In this document: one piece after another, positions 54,759 through 64,000 of the stretch
How positions within the stretch are numbered: position 1 is the first letter of the stretch
Layout of the letters: each line of letters starts with the position of its first letter
The notes under the pieces: model-generated
Told to the model about the DNA's origin: nothing
The model's database searches: none
Seen by the model: only the letters and a program-made list of their open reading frames with translations
Program-made: the position numbers and the translations under genes
Assembly (NCBI GenBank): GCA_900473915.1
Contig: UCNG01000022.1
Location: forward strand, 84,687-148,686
Direction of reading: 5' to 3'
Length of the DNA: 64,000 bases
Source: Hyphomicrobiales bacterium
GTDB taxonomy: Bacteria; Pseudomonadota; Alphaproteobacteria; Rhizobiales; Rhizobiaceae

Positions 54759-56174
54759 ATGAGCTTTATTCCTGTCATCATCAGCGGCGGTTCCGGTTCC
54801 AGGTTGTGGCCGCTTTCGCGCGACGCGCACCCGAAACCATTCATCGAACTGCCCGATGGCAGCACCCTGATCGGCAAGACCTACAAGCGCGCGGCACAGC
54901 TTGACGGTGTGGACCATATCCTCACCGTCACCAATCGCGACTTCCTGTTCTTGACGCTCGATGCCTATGCGGATGCCAAGGCGCCCAAGGTCGACAACGC
55001 ATTTCTGCTGGAGCCGCTTGGGCGCGATACGGCGCCTGCTGTCGCGGTTGCGGCCCTGCATGCGGCTGCGACTTTCGGGCCGGATGCCACATTGCTGGTC
55101 ATGCCCGCCGATCATCTGATCGAGGATGAGGTGGCATTCGCCGAGGCCGTTTCCAAGGCTCGCCAGCTCGCGGAAACCGGGCGCATCGTCACTTTTGGCA
55201 TCGTGCCCGATCATCCGGAAACCGGTTTCGGTTACATCGAGGCCGAAGGCACGGATGTGCTCCGTTTTGTCGAAAAACCTGATGCCGCGACAGCACAGGC
55301 CTATGTGGAAAGCGGCCGGTATTTCTGGAACTCCGGCATGTTCTGTTTCACCGCCGGAACCATGCTCGCAGCGATGCAGCATTTTGCGCCGGATATTTTC
55401 AATGCCGTGCAGGCTTCGCTTGAACATGCCCGGCGCGGCGTCAATGGCGAGACGAAGACCGTTGAAATCGCGAAGGACGAATTTGCGGCGGCGCCTGCGA
55501 TTTCCATCGACTATGCGATCATGGAAAAGGCCAACAATATTGCCTGCATTCCGGTGTCCTGCGGCTGGTCCGATATCGGTTCCTGGGCGGCCATGGCCGA
55601 CCTCATCACGCCCGACAGCGAAGGCAACCGCCTGCGCGGCGAAACGGTCATCGAAGACACGACCGACAGCTTTGTCCTGTCTGAAACCCGGCTCGTCAGC
55701 TTGGTCGGCGTTCATGATTTGCTTGTCGTGGATACGCCGGACGCATTGCTCGTCGCCCATCGCGACAAGGCGCAGGAAGTGCGCAAGGTCTTCAACAAGC
55801 TGCGGGCAAGCGGCCATGAGGCGGCCAAGCTTCACCGCACGGCCCATCGGCCATGGGGCACCTATACGGTTCTGGAAGAGGGCGACGGCTTCAAGATCAA
55901 GCGGATCGAGGTGAAGCCGGGACGTCGCTTGAGCCTTCAGGCGCATCATCACCGGTCCGAGCACTGGATCGTCGTGTCCGGCACCGCGAAGGTGACCAAT
56001 GGCGACCGCGAGATCCTGCTCACGACCAACCAGTCGACTTATATTCCCTGCGGTTTCCGGCACCGGTTGGAAAATCCCGGCATCCTGCCGCTCGTGCTCA
56101 TCGAGGTGCAAAGCGGTGAATATCTGGGCGAAGACGACATTGTGCGCTTCGATGACGTCTATGGGCGCACGTAA
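54759..56174 (+). CDS. manC: Mannose-1-phosphate guanylyltransferase / mannose-6-phosphate isomerase
   Basis: A 471-residue bifunctional type II enzyme. The N-terminal nucleotidyltransferase has IISGGSGSRLWPLSRDAHPKPF, EPLGRDTAPAVAVAA, FVEKPDAATAQAY and WNSGMFCFTA. The C-terminal cupin isomerase has RPWGTYTVLEEGDGFKIKRI, HHHRSEHWIVVSGTAKV and IPCGFRHRLENPG. With manB it supplies GDP-mannose for LPS core or other glycans. Long open frames on the opposite strand are not genes. Confidence 0.96.
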   Translation: MSFIPVIISGGSGSRLWPLSRDAHPKPFIELPDGSTLIGKTYKRAAQLDGVDHILTVTNRDFLFLTLDAYADAKAPKVDNAFLLEPLGRDTAPAVAVAALHAAATFGPDATLLVMPADHLIEDEVAFAEAVSKARQLAETGRIVTFGIVPDHPETGFGYIEAEGTDVLRFVEKPDAATAQAYVESGRYFWNSGMFCFTAGTMLAAMQHFAPDIFNAVQASLEHARRGVNGETKTVEIAKDEFAAAPAISIDYAIMEKANNIACIPVSCGWSDIGSWAAMADLITPDSEGNRLRGETVIEDTTDSFVLSETRLVSLVGVHDLLVVDTPDALLVAHRDKAQEVRKVFNKLRASGHEAAKLHRTAHRPWGTYTVLEEGDGFKIKRIEVKPGRRLSLQAHHHRSEHWIVVSGTAKVTNGDREILLTTNQSTYIPCGFRHRLENPGILPLVLIEVQSGEYLGEDDIVRFDDVYGRT

Positions 56175-56240
56175 GGGCAGGAAACTGCCTGGCGCGGCAT
56201 TTATTCGGGAACCATTCGCCGCCGCGGATGTTTGCCTTAT

Positions 56241-57023
56241 ATGCCCAGCAAGGAACAGGACCCGGCGACCGATGTGATCGGCATGCCGGTCATTGATTTT
56301 CAAAAACACGCTCTTTTTTTCGATGTCGACGGAACCCTGCTCGATATCGCCGCCAATCCTGACGGCGTTGTGGTTCCGCCCGACCTGCAGCACTCCCTGT
56401 CTGTCATATCCCGGCGGCTGTCCGGTGCGATGGCTTTGGTCACGGGCAGGGCGATCGCGTTCATCGAGGAACGCTTTCCCGATTATCACGGCCCGATAGC
56501 AGCGCTGCATGGCGCCGAGTTCCGGCACGCATCCGGGCTGGTCGAACTGATCGAGCCGAGCGAACATTTCCTGATCGCCAGGGATTTTCTGCGGCAGGCA
56601 GCGCTTCGCGTCAGCGGCCTTCTTGCCGAAGACAAGGGCAACGCCGTCGCCCTTCATTATCGCGCCGCGCCCGAAAAGGCTGATCTGGCGCATGACCTCA
56701 TCGAAAAGGCGTCGAAACTCGTCGGGCCTGATTGGACCGTGCAGCCCGGCAAGATGGTTTTCGAGCTGCGCCCGGCGATAAGCGACAAGGGCACGGCCCT
56801 GCGTCGCTTCATGGGAGAGAAGCCGTTTGCAGGCAGGATTCCGGTCGCATTCGGCGACGATCTTACCGACCTGTCCATGCTGAAGGCGGCAACGGAATGG
56901 GGCGGCGCGACCGCCGTGGTTGGACGGACGATTGACCTTCCGCATGCCGCGCGGTTTGCAAACCCCGGCGAGCTTCGCCTGTGGCTTTCCAGCATTCGGG
57001 GTGACGGACAGGAAAAGCAATGA
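56241..57023 (+). CDS. otsB: Trehalose-6-phosphate phosphatase
   Basis: About 260 residues, HAD fold with a T6PP-type cap. Motif I is ALFFDVDGTLLDIA with both aspartates. The other landmarks are LVTGRAIAFIEERFP, AALHGAEFRH, FELRPAISDKGTAL with the lysine, and VAFGDDLTDLSMLKA. It completes trehalose synthesis from trehalose-6-phosphate. The exact start is uncertain: ATG 56241, TTG 56232 or ATG 56283 are possible, and none has a clear ribosome site. otsA follows after 14 bases. Confidence 0.94.
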   Translation: MPSKEQDPATDVIGMPVIDFQKHALFFDVDGTLLDIAANPDGVVVPPDLQHSLSVISRRLSGAMALVTGRAIAFIEERFPDYHGPIAALHGAEFRHASGLVELIEPSEHFLIARDFLRQAALRVSGLLAEDKGNAVALHYRAAPEKADLAHDLIEKASKLVGPDWTVQPGKMVFELRPAISDKGTALRRFMGEKPFAGRIPVAFGDDLTDLSMLKAATEWGGATAVVGRTIDLPHAARFANPGELRLWLSSIRGDGQEKQ

Positions 57024-57037
57024 AAGGAGCTTGATGT

Positions 57038-58417
57038 ATGGGAAGGCTGATCGTGGTCTCCAATCGTGTTCCCTTGCCCGATGAACAGGGCAAGGCGCCT
57101 GCTGGCGGGCTGGCCGTAGCGTTGCAGGCGGCGCTCAACGAACGCGGCGGCATATGGCTCGGTTGGTCCGGCAAGACGCTTCCCGCGCGCCAGCCGCAGG
57201 AGCTGACAATCCGCGACGAGGGGCCAATTCGCTACGCCCTGCTGGATCTCCATAAGAAGGATATTGATGAATATTATGCGGGCTTTGCCAACCGCATGCT
57301 CTGGCCGCTATGCCACTATCGCCTTGATCTCATCGATTACACGCGCAAGGACATGGCCGGATATTTCCGGGTCAACCGCCTGTTTGCGAAGCATCTCCTG
57401 CCGATGATCGAGCCGGACGACCTCATCTGGATTCACGATTACCATCTCATTCCCCTGGCCGCGGAACTGCGCAATCTGGGTGTCACCAATCGCATCGGTT
57501 TCTTCCTGCATATCCCGTGGCCGCCAGCGGATATCCTGTTCACGCTGCCCGTACACGAAACCATCATGCGCGGGCTGGCTTCCTACGATGTTATCGGCTT
57601 CCAGACCCGGAATGACGTCGATAATTTCATAGGCTGTCTGCGGCGCGAGAAAATCGGCAAGCCGCTGGATGATGATGGCTTGTTTGAGGCTTTCGGCCAT
57701 CGGTTTCGCGCCGAGCGTTTCGGCATCGGTATCGAGACCGCTGCCTTCGCGGAAATAGCCGGCAAGACGCAACGCCATCCAACGGTAAAGCGCATGCGCG
57801 AAAGCATGCTGGATCGCGATCTTATCATCGGGGTCGACCGGCTGGATTATTCCAAGGGCATCACCAACCGCATGGAGGCTTTCGAGCATTTCCTGAAAGT
57901 CGACCCCGGCAATCGCGGCAAGGTCACCTTTTTGCAGGTCACGCCGAAATCACGTTCGGAAGTGCCGGAATATAAGGACATGCAGCGCGCTGTCGCCGAG
58001 CTGGCCGGGCGGGTGAACGGGGCCAACGCCACCGTTGACTGGACGCCGATACGCTACATCAACCGTTCGCTGAACCGGGATGTGCTGGCGGGACTTTACC
58101 GACTGGCTGCTGTGGCGCTGGTCACGCCACTGCGCGACGGCATGAACCTTGTCGCCAAGGAATATGTTGCCGCGCAGGATCCTGAAAATCCGGGCGTGCT
58201 GGTCCTGTCCCGTTTTGCAGGCGCCGCGCAGGAACTGGATGGCGCACTGCTGGTCAATCCCTATGATATAGAGGCGGTGGCCCATGCCATGGCCCGCGCG
58301 CTTGCCATGCCGCTGGGTGAGCGCAAGGAACGATTTGAAAGCATGATGGCCTTCCTGAGCGCGAATGACGTCAACCGTTGGTGTGACGACTTTTTGAGCC
58401 GTCTTTCATCAGCCTGA
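57038..58417 (+). CDS. otsA: Trehalose-6-phosphate synthase
   Basis: A 459-residue GT20 enzyme joining UDP-glucose and glucose-6-phosphate. It begins [14 protein letters not shown], with [50 protein letters not shown] and [22 protein letters not shown] precedes the ATG. Trehalose is an osmo- and desiccation protectant, in keeping with the bet operon nearby. The last 47 bases overlap the 3' end of an AraC-type gene on the other strand. Confidence 0.97.
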   Translation: MGRLIVVSNRVPLPDEQGKAPAGGLAVALQAALNERGGIWLGWSGKTLPARQPQELTIRDEGPIRYALLDLHKKDIDEYYAGFANRMLWPLCHYRLDLIDYTRKDMAGYFRVNRLFAKHLLPMIEPDDLIWIHDYHLIPLAAELRNLGVTNRIGFFLHIPWPPADILFTLPVHETIMRGLASYDVIGFQTRNDVDNFIGCLRREKIGKPLDDDGLFEAFGHRFRAERFGIGIETAAFAEIAGKTQRHPTVKRMRESMLDRDLIIGVDRLDYSKGITNRMEAFEHFLKVDPGNRGKVTFLQVTPKSRSEVPEYKDMQRAVAELAGRVNGANATVDWTPIRYINRSLNRDVLAGLYRLAAVALVTPLRDGMNLVAKEYVAAQDPENPGVLVLSRFAGAAQELDGALLVNPYDIEAVAHAMARALAMPLGERKERFESMMAFLSANDVNRWCDDFLSRLSSA

Positions 58418-59441
58418 CGGTCAGCTCATGGTTTGACAATGTGGCGTCCGCCGGCTTGTTCCGAAACATGAACGTACAGTCGAAGTTTGCCGCATCTGGC
58501 GTCAGCAGGTCCGTGTGCGATTCGCGGGCATCCTTGGGCGACATGCCGAAACGGTTTTTGAATGCCTTGGTAAATTGCGCGCCGTCATGAAAGCCGCAAC
58601 GATAGGCGATTTCCTTGAACGATACGTGTCGGCCCCGCTCGTCAACCAGAATGCGATAAGCGCGATCCAGCCTCTTGTCGCGAATGATTCTGGCAACGCC
58701 GCCTTCCGCCTCGAAGGTCCGGTAAAGACTTGAGCGGGAGATACGGAGATTTTTGGTGATGAGGTGCGGCCCAAGCAGCGGGTCGGAAAGGTTGTCATCG
58801 ATATAGGCGAGAATCCGCTTGCGTATGGGCAAGTTGGCCGGAAGGCTTTCGACTACTCCGCCTGTGGTGCCGTTTATGCTTGCACCGAGCAAGGTGAACA
58901 TCGCATCCAGCGCCGATTGCGCATTGATCCTGTCCAGGTCCCGGCTCAATGACAGGAGATCGTGAAGATAGCTGAAAAGCAGACGCGTCATGGGAATCTC
59001 TGCCGACATGTGAAGGCCATGGAGATTTCGCCAGCCGACAATCTTTTCCAGCTCCTCGCGCGGAATCACGACCGTAATGCGCGAGCCCCAGGAACCATGG
59101 AGCTTGATCGTCTGGCTGAGGTCGATGAAAACGATATCCCCCGGCTTCGCATCGACATCGACACCGTTGAAATTGCCGCGCAGCTCACCACTGGCCATGA
59201 GTTGCAGGACATAGTGGTCCAGGCCCGCTTGAGCGATAAGCTCTGGCGCGTGCGCATGGCTATGGGATTTGAACGAGGTGGCTCCAATCTGGACGGAGCC
59301 GATGGAACGGGCAACGATTGATCCCGAGAATCGGCAATCGTCGCCTTCGGTTTCATACATAGGCTTGAGGATCGCGCACCAGAAATCATTGGGCAGCCGG
59401 TCCTCTATCATATCTGTCGAAATTAATGTCTCGTCGTTCAT
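58371..59441 (-). CDS. AraC-family transcriptional regulator
   Basis: About 356 residues. The N-terminal half has a cupin-like AraC-binding-domain pattern (LRGNFNGVDVDAKPGDIVFIDLSQTIKLHG), like the AraC_binding_2 group. The C-terminal double helix-turn-helix is seen in LRISRSSLYRTFEAEGGVARIIRDKRLDRAYRIL and VSFKEIAYRCGFHDGAQFTKAFKNRFGMSPKDAR. It continues about 40 residues past the DNA-binding domain, partly inside the otsA overlap. ATG 59441 (MNDETLIS) is preferred. The ligand and targets are unknown. It is convergent with otsA. Confidence 0.88.
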   Translation of the reverse strand: MNDETLISTDMIEDRLPNDFWCAILKPMYETEGDDCRFSGSIVARSIGSVQIGATSFKSHSHAHAPELIAQAGLDHYVLQLMASGELRGNFNGVDVDAKPGDIVFIDLSQTIKLHGSWGSRITVVIPREELEKIVGWRNLHGLHMSAEIPMTRLLFSYLHDLLSLSRDLDRINAQSALDAMFTLLGASINGTTGGVVESLPANLPIRKRILAYIDDNLSDPLLGPHLITKNLRISRSSLYRTFEAEGGVARIIRDKRLDRAYRILVDERGRHVSFKEIAYRCGFHDGAQFTKAFKNRFGMSPKDARESHTDLLTPDAANFDCTFMFRNKPADATLSNHELTVRLMKDGSKSRHTNG

Positions 59442-59759
59442 TGCAAACCATTCAGCCAAGAACACGACTATGTGGGAGATAATTATGAATTAGAAATAAA
59501 TACTGTATCGCTTGAATAAGATATTCCTTATTATTGCTGCCAATAAGTGGCAATTAAATTGCTAACCGTTACCAATGGGATTGTCTATACAATTTTTATA
59601 ATTATACCTTCTATATTTAATAATAAATGATCGCAGTCTAATATAGATAACAGCTTATTATAATATTGTTGTTTAATATTCATATTTTCAGGATAAAATA
59701 GCGGGATAATCAAAATATTATAATTTATTATATTGGAATATTGATGGTTATTCATCGCT
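59442..59759. other. AT-rich intergenic stretch, no gene seen
   Basis: Very AT-rich sequence upstream of the AraC-type gene, with stops in all frames. It presumably contains that gene's promoter; no individual site stands out. Confidence 0.6.
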
Positions 59760-59923
59760 AGGGCATTTTCAGCAAAATTGCCAGGCGACTTTGCGTAGAA
59801 TAATGCGTAAAAACAAACAGTTATAGCATTTTCAGCAACGGTGCGAAGTGGTTTTTCGTTGGGAAATGTGCAAAAATAAAGAGATGAGCATTTCCTGCGA
59901 TTTAATCTACACAGGAAATGCTC
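59760..59923. repeat. Tandem GCATTTTCAGC-type dispersed repeats
   Basis: Two related copies (GGGCATTTTCAGCAAAATTGCC ... AAAAACAAA at 59761, and TAGCATTTTCAGCAACGGTGCG ... AAAAATAAA at 59825) are followed by a perfect hairpin, GAGCATTTCCTG (59886-59897) / CAGGAAATGCTC (59912-59923). This is a common intergenic repeat style in Rhizobiales. The rest of the gap to 60033 shows no gene. Confidence 0.7.
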
Positions 59924-60033
59924 TAATATTGTTTGAAACTGTTGTGAGTTAGGCTGTTTTTTTACTGCTTGTCGGGCAATGCGAGCATTGCTGCCGCAGA
60001 ACCGGAAGCGGTTCCGCGGGCCGATTTTAGCGG

Positions 60034-61497
60034 TCAGTAGGGGCTGTCTACCTTGCCCATTTCGACATAGATGGTCTTGATCTGGCTGTAATGGGCAAGC
60101 GCCGCAATGCCGTTTTCACGCCCGATGCCGGATTGCTTGTAGCCGCCGAAAGGCACTTCCACCGGTGTCAGATTATAGGCATTGATCCAGCATGTGCCCG
60201 CCTTGATCTGGCCGATGACGCGATGGCCGCGCGCGATATCGGCGGTGAACACGCCAGCGGCAAGTCCGAATTCGGTGTCGTTGGCACGTGCGATCACCTC
60301 GTCCTCATCGGAAAATTCGAGCACGCTCATGACCGGGCCGAAGATTTCCTCGCGGGCGATGGTCATTCCGTCCGTGACATCGGTAAAGATGGTAGGCTCG
60401 ATGAAATAGCCCTTGTCGAAGCCTTGCAGCTTGGGCACGCCGCCGCCGCAGGCAAGCGTTGCGCCTTCTGCCTTGCCCTTTTCGATATAGGACAAAACCT
60501 TGTCGCGCTGGGCTGCATTGACAAGCGGGCCCATCTGGGTTGCCTCATCCAACGGGTCGCCAATGCGGATTTTGCGCGTGCGTTCGACCAGCCGTTCGAC
60601 AAAGCGCTCGCGGACCTTCTTGTGAACGAAGACGCGCGTGCCGTTCGAGCAGACCTGACCGGTCGAATAGAAGTTGCCGAGCATCGCGCCGCCGATAGCG
60701 CTTTCAAGATCGGCATCGTCAAAGACGATAATAGGCGACTTGCCGCCAAGTTCCATGGTGACATGTTTCAGATGTTCGCCAGCCTGCGCCATGATGCGCT
60801 TGCCGGTCGGCACTGAGCCGGTCAGCGAAACCTTTGCCGTCAGGCGATGATTGACGAGTGCGGCCCCCACATCGCCAAAGCCTTGCACGACATTGAACAA
60901 GCCATCCGGCAACCCCGCTTCCTTGTAGGCTTCCGCCAGCGCGAGCGCTGAAAGCGGCGTGTTCTCAGAGGGCTTGAAGATGAAGGCATTGCCCATGGCA
61001 AGCGCCGGTGCCGATTTCCACGCGGCGATCTGGATCGGATAGTTCCATGCGCCAATGCCGACACAGATGCCGAGCGCTTCGCGGCGCGTATACGCGAACG
61101 AGCCGCCGAGTTCCACGAACTCGCCGTTGAAACCGGAAATGATGCCGCCGAAAAACTCCAGCGCGTCCGCCGCCGAAGCAGCATCGGCCACCAGCGTTTC
61201 CTGCAATGCCTTGCCGGTGTCTAGGGTTTCTAGCTTTGAAAGTTTCCTGTTCTTCTCGCGAAGAATATCTGCCGTGCGGCGCAGGATGCGCCCGCGTTCA
61301 ACTGGCTTCAGCGCCGCCCATTCGCCTTGCGCTTTCAGCGCTGCCGCATAAGCCGCTTCGATCACGCTGGGCGTGGCGGAATAAAGCTTGGCAATCTCCT
61401 CGCCGGTGGCCGGATAGATGACAGGCAAAGGCTTTCCTGCCTTGTCTTCCACGAATGCGCCGCCGATGAAGTGCGAGGCTTTGGGTTGTGCTTTCAT
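60034..61497 (-). CDS. betB: Betaine aldehyde dehydrogenase
   Basis: A 487-residue NAD(P)-dependent aldehyde dehydrogenase, oxidising betaine aldehyde to glycine betaine. It begins [20 protein letters not shown], has [24 protein letters not shown]-like [12 protein letters not shown], the catalytic glutamate in [16 protein letters not shown] and the catalytic cysteine in [12 protein letters not shown]. The frame runs 27 codons further upstream, but that part is encoded by an octamer repeat array. The ATG at 61497, with AAGGA about seven bases ahead, is the genuine start. It is the third gene of betI-betA-betB. Confidence 0.96.
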   Translation of the reverse strand: MKAQPKASHFIGGAFVEDKAGKPLPVIYPATGEEIAKLYSATPSVIEAAYAAALKAQGEWAALKPVERGRILRRTADILREKNRKLSKLETLDTGKALQETLVADAASAADALEFFGGIISGFNGEFVELGGSFAYTRREALGICVGIGAWNYPIQIAAWKSAPALAMGNAFIFKPSENTPLSALALAEAYKEAGLPDGLFNVVQGFGDVGAALVNHRLTAKVSLTGSVPTGKRIMAQAGEHLKHVTMELGGKSPIIVFDDADLESAIGGAMLGNFYSTGQVCSNGTRVFVHKKVRERFVERLVERTRKIRIGDPLDEATQMGPLVNAAQRDKVLSYIEKGKAEGATLACGGGVPKLQGFDKGYFIEPTIFTDVTDGMTIAREEIFGPVMSVLEFSDEDEVIARANDTEFGLAAGVFTADIARGHRVIGQIKAGTCWINAYNLTPVEVPFGGYKQSGIGRENGIAALAHYSQIKTIYVEMGKVDSPY

Positions 61498-61513
61498 TGT
61501 TGTTTCCTTGTTT

Positions 61514-61602
61514 AAGGCAATAGGGCAGTAAGGCAATAAGGCAGTATGTTTTGACGCGCCGGGAACACGACCCGACATATTTCCCTACTGCCCTATTGCC
61601 TT
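61514..61602. repeat. Inverted pair of octameric repeat arrays inside the bet operon
   Basis: The left arm (61514-61545) is AAGGCAAT, AGGGCAGT, AAGGCAAT, AAGGCAGT. The right arm (61582-61602) holds two and a half octamers of the same family on the minus strand. They flank 36 bases. The element fills the gap between the betA stop (61610) and the betB start (61497). Confidence 0.82.
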
Positions 61603-61609
61603 GACCGCA

Positions 61610-63265
61610 TCAGCGGTCCGCAACCTGCCACCTCGGATTGATCCACGGCTCCTGATTGGAGCGGGCGAGCGGCGTGCGGCCAAGAATGTGGTCGGAGGCT
61701 TTTTCGCCTACCATGATCGACGGGCCATTGAGATTCCCATTGGTAATGCGCGGGAAGATGGATGAATCCGCAACGCGCAAACCTTCGACGCCAATCACGC
61801 GGCATTCAGCATCGACCACGGCCATCGGATCGTCAACCGCCCCCATCTTGCAGGTGCCGCAGGGATGGAAAGCGCTTTCGACATGCTCGCGGATGAAATT
61901 ATCGATTTCTTCGTCCGACTGCACCCTGTCGCCGGGCTGGATTTCTGCACCGCGATAGGCGTCGAATGCTTTCTGCCCGAAGATTTCTCGCGTCAGCCGC
62001 ACACAATGGCGGAAATCCGCCCAGTCGTCTTCATGCGACATGTAGTTGAACTGGATGACGGGCTTTTCGCGCGGATTGGCCGAACGAAGCGTCACGCTGC
62101 CGCGAGACTTCGATCGCATCGGGCCGACATGGGCCTGAAAGCCATGCGATTGCGCCGCAGCCTTGCCGTCATAGCGGATGGCAACCGGCAGGAAGTGATA
62201 TTGTATATCGGGATATTCCACGCCAGCTTTCGACCGCACAAAGGCGGCGGATTCGAAATGGTTCGTCGCACCGTCGCCCGTCTTGAAGAACAGCCATTCC
62301 GCGCCGATCTTCGCTTTCGAAAACAGGTTCAGCTTGGAATAGAGCGTAATCGGCTGCGTACATTCCTGCTGGATATAGACTTCCAGATGGTCCTGCAGGT
62401 TCTGGCCGACGCCGGGTCGATCTGCAACCACGTCGATGCCGTGTTGTTTCAGTTGCGCGGCCGGTCCGATGCCGGAAAGCATGAGAAGCTTCGGCGAATT
62501 GATCGATGAAGCGGCAATGATGACCTCGCGCCGCGCACGGATGGTCGAGAAGGTGCGGCCTGCCTCGATTTCCACGCCGACGGCGCGTTTTCCTTCCAGC
62601 ACCACCTTGCGCGCCAAACCCTTGACCAGCTTGACGTTCGGGCGCTTAAGCGCAGGCTTCAGATAGGCATTGGCGGCAGACCAGCGACGACCGTTGTGGA
62701 TCGTCTGCTCCATCGGGCCAAAGCCTTCCTGCTTCTCGCCATTATAATCTTCGGTGACTTCAAACCCCGCCTGCTGGCCAGCCTCCACAAAGGCATGAAA
62801 CAGCGGATTATCGCGCTTGCCGCGCTGGATATAAAGCGGGCCGCTGGTGCCGCGCCAGCCTTCCTGTCCGCCCTGCGAATTTTCCATCCGCTTGAAATAG
62901 GGCAGCACATCGGCATAGGCCCAGCCGCGCGCGCCACTTTCCGACCAATGGTCGTAGTCGCGGGCATGGCCGCGCACATAGACCATGCCATTGATCGAGG
63001 ACGATCCGCCAAGCACCTTGCCGCGTGGGGTGACAAGGCTGCGTCCGCCAATATGCGGTTCCGGCTCGGTCGAGAACCCCCAGTCATAGGTCTCCATATT
63101 CATGGGGAAGGAGAGGGCGGCAGGCATCTGGATCAATGGGCCAACGTCAGGAACGCCATATTCGATGACAATCACCGAATAACGGCCGTCTTCCGACAGG
63201 CGATAGGCCATGGCCGATCCGGCGGAGCCCGAGCCGATGATGACGAAATCTGCTTCCATGCTCAT
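61610..63265 (-). CDS. betA: Choline dehydrogenase
   Basis: A 551-residue GMC-family flavoprotein oxidising choline to betaine aldehyde at the membrane. The FAD motif is [22 protein letters not shown] signatures follow: [21 protein letters not shown] and [16 protein letters not shown]. The C-terminal active-site region has [10 protein letters not shown] and [18 protein letters not shown] 63265 overlaps the betI stop by 4 bases; a second ATG two codons in is possible. Length fits BetA. Confidence 0.97.
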   Translation of the reverse strand: MSMEADFVIIGSGSAGSAMAYRLSEDGRYSVIVIEYGVPDVGPLIQMPAALSFPMNMETYDWGFSTEPEPHIGGRSLVTPRGKVLGGSSSINGMVYVRGHARDYDHWSESGARGWAYADVLPYFKRMENSQGGQEGWRGTSGPLYIQRGKRDNPLFHAFVEAGQQAGFEVTEDYNGEKQEGFGPMEQTIHNGRRWSAANAYLKPALKRPNVKLVKGLARKVVLEGKRAVGVEIEAGRTFSTIRARREVIIAASSINSPKLLMLSGIGPAAQLKQHGIDVVADRPGVGQNLQDHLEVYIQQECTQPITLYSKLNLFSKAKIGAEWLFFKTGDGATNHFESAAFVRSKAGVEYPDIQYHFLPVAIRYDGKAAAQSHGFQAHVGPMRSKSRGSVTLRSANPREKPVIQFNYMSHEDDWADFRHCVRLTREIFGQKAFDAYRGAEIQPGDRVQSDEEIDNFIREHVESAFHPCGTCKMGAVDDPMAVVDAECRVIGVEGLRVADSSIFPRITNGNLNGPSIMVGEKASDHILGRTPLARSNQEPWINPRWQVADR

Positions 63266-63846
63266 TTCTTCCCCGCAAGCTGAACCGCGATATAATCTTC
63301 CACCAGTGTCGTCGCCCGGGCGGCATCCGGCGCGTCCGCGCCAAGCGCGTGACGGATATAAAGGCCGTCGATCATCGCACCGGCACCCTCCGCGATCCGG
63401 TGCGCCTGTTCGCGGCTTGTGAGTTGCTCCAGCGCGAAAACGAGGTTGGAATGAAGGCGGCGCGCATAGATGCGCAACAGCCGCCTTGTGTCATCCGACT
63501 GCTGGGCGTGGACATAGAAGGTCAACCAGGCGGCAATCGTTTCCTGCGCAAATTGCGATGCGGAAAAGTTCACGGCGATGATAGCGGCGATGCGCTGGAG
63601 CGGCGTTTCAGCCTGTCCTATCGCCGCGTTGAGATCGCGGCCCAACTCGCGCAGCAGATGCCGCATCGTAGCGAGAATGAGCTTGTCCTTGCCGCCGAAA
63701 TAATGATGCGCGAGCGCGGGCGACACGCCCGCCTCATGGGCGATCTGCGCAACGGTCACGTCCAGCGAACCGCGCTGGCCGATGGTGCGAATGGCGGCAT
63801 CGATCAGTTCGCGCCGCCTTAGGGGCTCCATCCCGATCTTGGGCAT
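63262..63846 (-). CDS. betI: Choline-responsive TetR-family repressor
   Basis: A 194-residue TetR regulator. It begins [21 protein letters not shown] with the [35 protein letters not shown], matching BetI. In relatives it represses the bet genes and is released by choline. It is the first gene of the operon and overlaps betA by ATGA. A perfect inverted repeat at 63889-63908 lies 42 bases upstream and is its likely operator. Confidence 0.95.
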   Translation of the reverse strand: MPKIGMEPLRRRELIDAAIRTIGQRGSLDVTVAQIAHEAGVSPALAHHYFGGKDKLILATMRHLLRELGRDLNAAIGQAETPLQRIAAIIAVNFSASQFAQETIAAWLTFYVHAQQSDDTRRLLRIYARRLHSNLVFALEQLTSREQAHRIAEGAGAMIDGLYIRHALGADAPDAARATTLVEDYIAVQLAGKK

Positions 63847-63888
63847 AATCTTGGTCCGTTCTCAGGCTAATTCCGGCATAGTCTATCT

Positions 63889-63908
63889 TTGATTGACTCA
63901 TCAATCAA
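63889..63908. promoter_or_regulatory. BetI-type operator
   Basis: TTGATTGA-CTCA-TCAATCAA, perfect 8-base arms with a 4-base spacer, similar to known BetI boxes. It lies between the betI start and the window end, where the bet promoter must be. The last 92 bases of the window show no gene. Confidence 0.82.
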
Positions 63909-64000
63909 TAAAAACCCGTCATGCAAATCATGCGTTTACGCATCGCGGAAGCGGGGCGTGCGGTTGGGGGAGGCTTGCCGGAAGGGGTGCGCTTGCTTAC

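Noticed and set aside
54615-57020. Open frame of about 800 codons antisense to manB, manC and otsB
   Set aside because: The three sense genes are unmistakable; the antisense product has no domain and is a codon-bias artefact.
59999-60014. Hairpin GAACCG-GAAG-CGGTTC after betB as a terminator
   Set aside because: The stem is only six bases and no T run follows on the minus strand.

Overview
The window reads as chromosomal DNA of an alphaproteobacterium of the order Hyphomicrobiales, most likely an Ochrobactrum-type Brucella (B. anthropi / B. intermedia group). This rests on a CcrM-type GANTC methyltransferase with a CtrA-like box, a wbkD/wbkF pair as in Brucella O-antigen synthesis, octameric AGGGCAGT-type repeats like those known from Brucella, and palindromic intergenic repeats of the rhizobial kind. 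A Brucella sensu stricto strain is less likely because a complete dTDP-rhamnose operon is present. No database was searched; every name rests on reading the sequence and on family knowledge.

Layout. 0-9 kb: two cyclic-di-GMP phosphodiesterase-type proteins flank a GNAT acetyltransferase, an M16 peptidase, threonine synthase and a lipoprotein. 9-15 kb: two HAD phosphatases, a ClC-type channel with CBS domains, ccrM and mutY. 15-19 kb: a three-gene polysaccharide cassette (GT25, O-antigen ligase-like protein, sugar epimerase) coupled by 4-base overlaps to a DUF721/DciA gene, then dsbA-like and smc. 23-30 kb: CzcD-type efflux protein, small enzymes, pyruvate phosphate dikinase, polysaccharide deacetylase. 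30-37 kb: a cytochrome c pair (tri-haem plus TsdA-like), a DUF1499 protein, an MBL hydrolase, bioY, uric-acid catabolism genes (allA, uraH) behind a large palindrome, and a DUF2793 protein.

37-59 kb is a surface-polysaccharide and sugar-nucleotide region. wbkD and wbkF are followed by tRNA-Gln. Next comes a visibly AT-richer block (about 41-49.6 kb) with an O-antigen ABC exporter (wzm, wzt), a methyltransferase with a coiled-coil tail, two GT-B glycosyltransferases, wecB, an IS630-family element and a GT2 glycosyltransferase. After it, GC-rich DNA resumes with rmlACBD, manB-manC and otsB-otsA. Together these predict undecaprenyl-linked assembly, ATP-driven export of the chain, and supply of UDP-ManNAc, dTDP-L-rhamnose and GDP-mannose. 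An AraC regulator overlaps the end of otsA.

60-64 kb: the betI-betA-betB choline-to-glycine-betaine operon on the minus strand, with a clear BetI-type operator upstream and an octamer repeat pair inside it. No CRISPR array, prophage or rRNA was seen; the single RNA gene recognised is tRNA-Gln(UUG).
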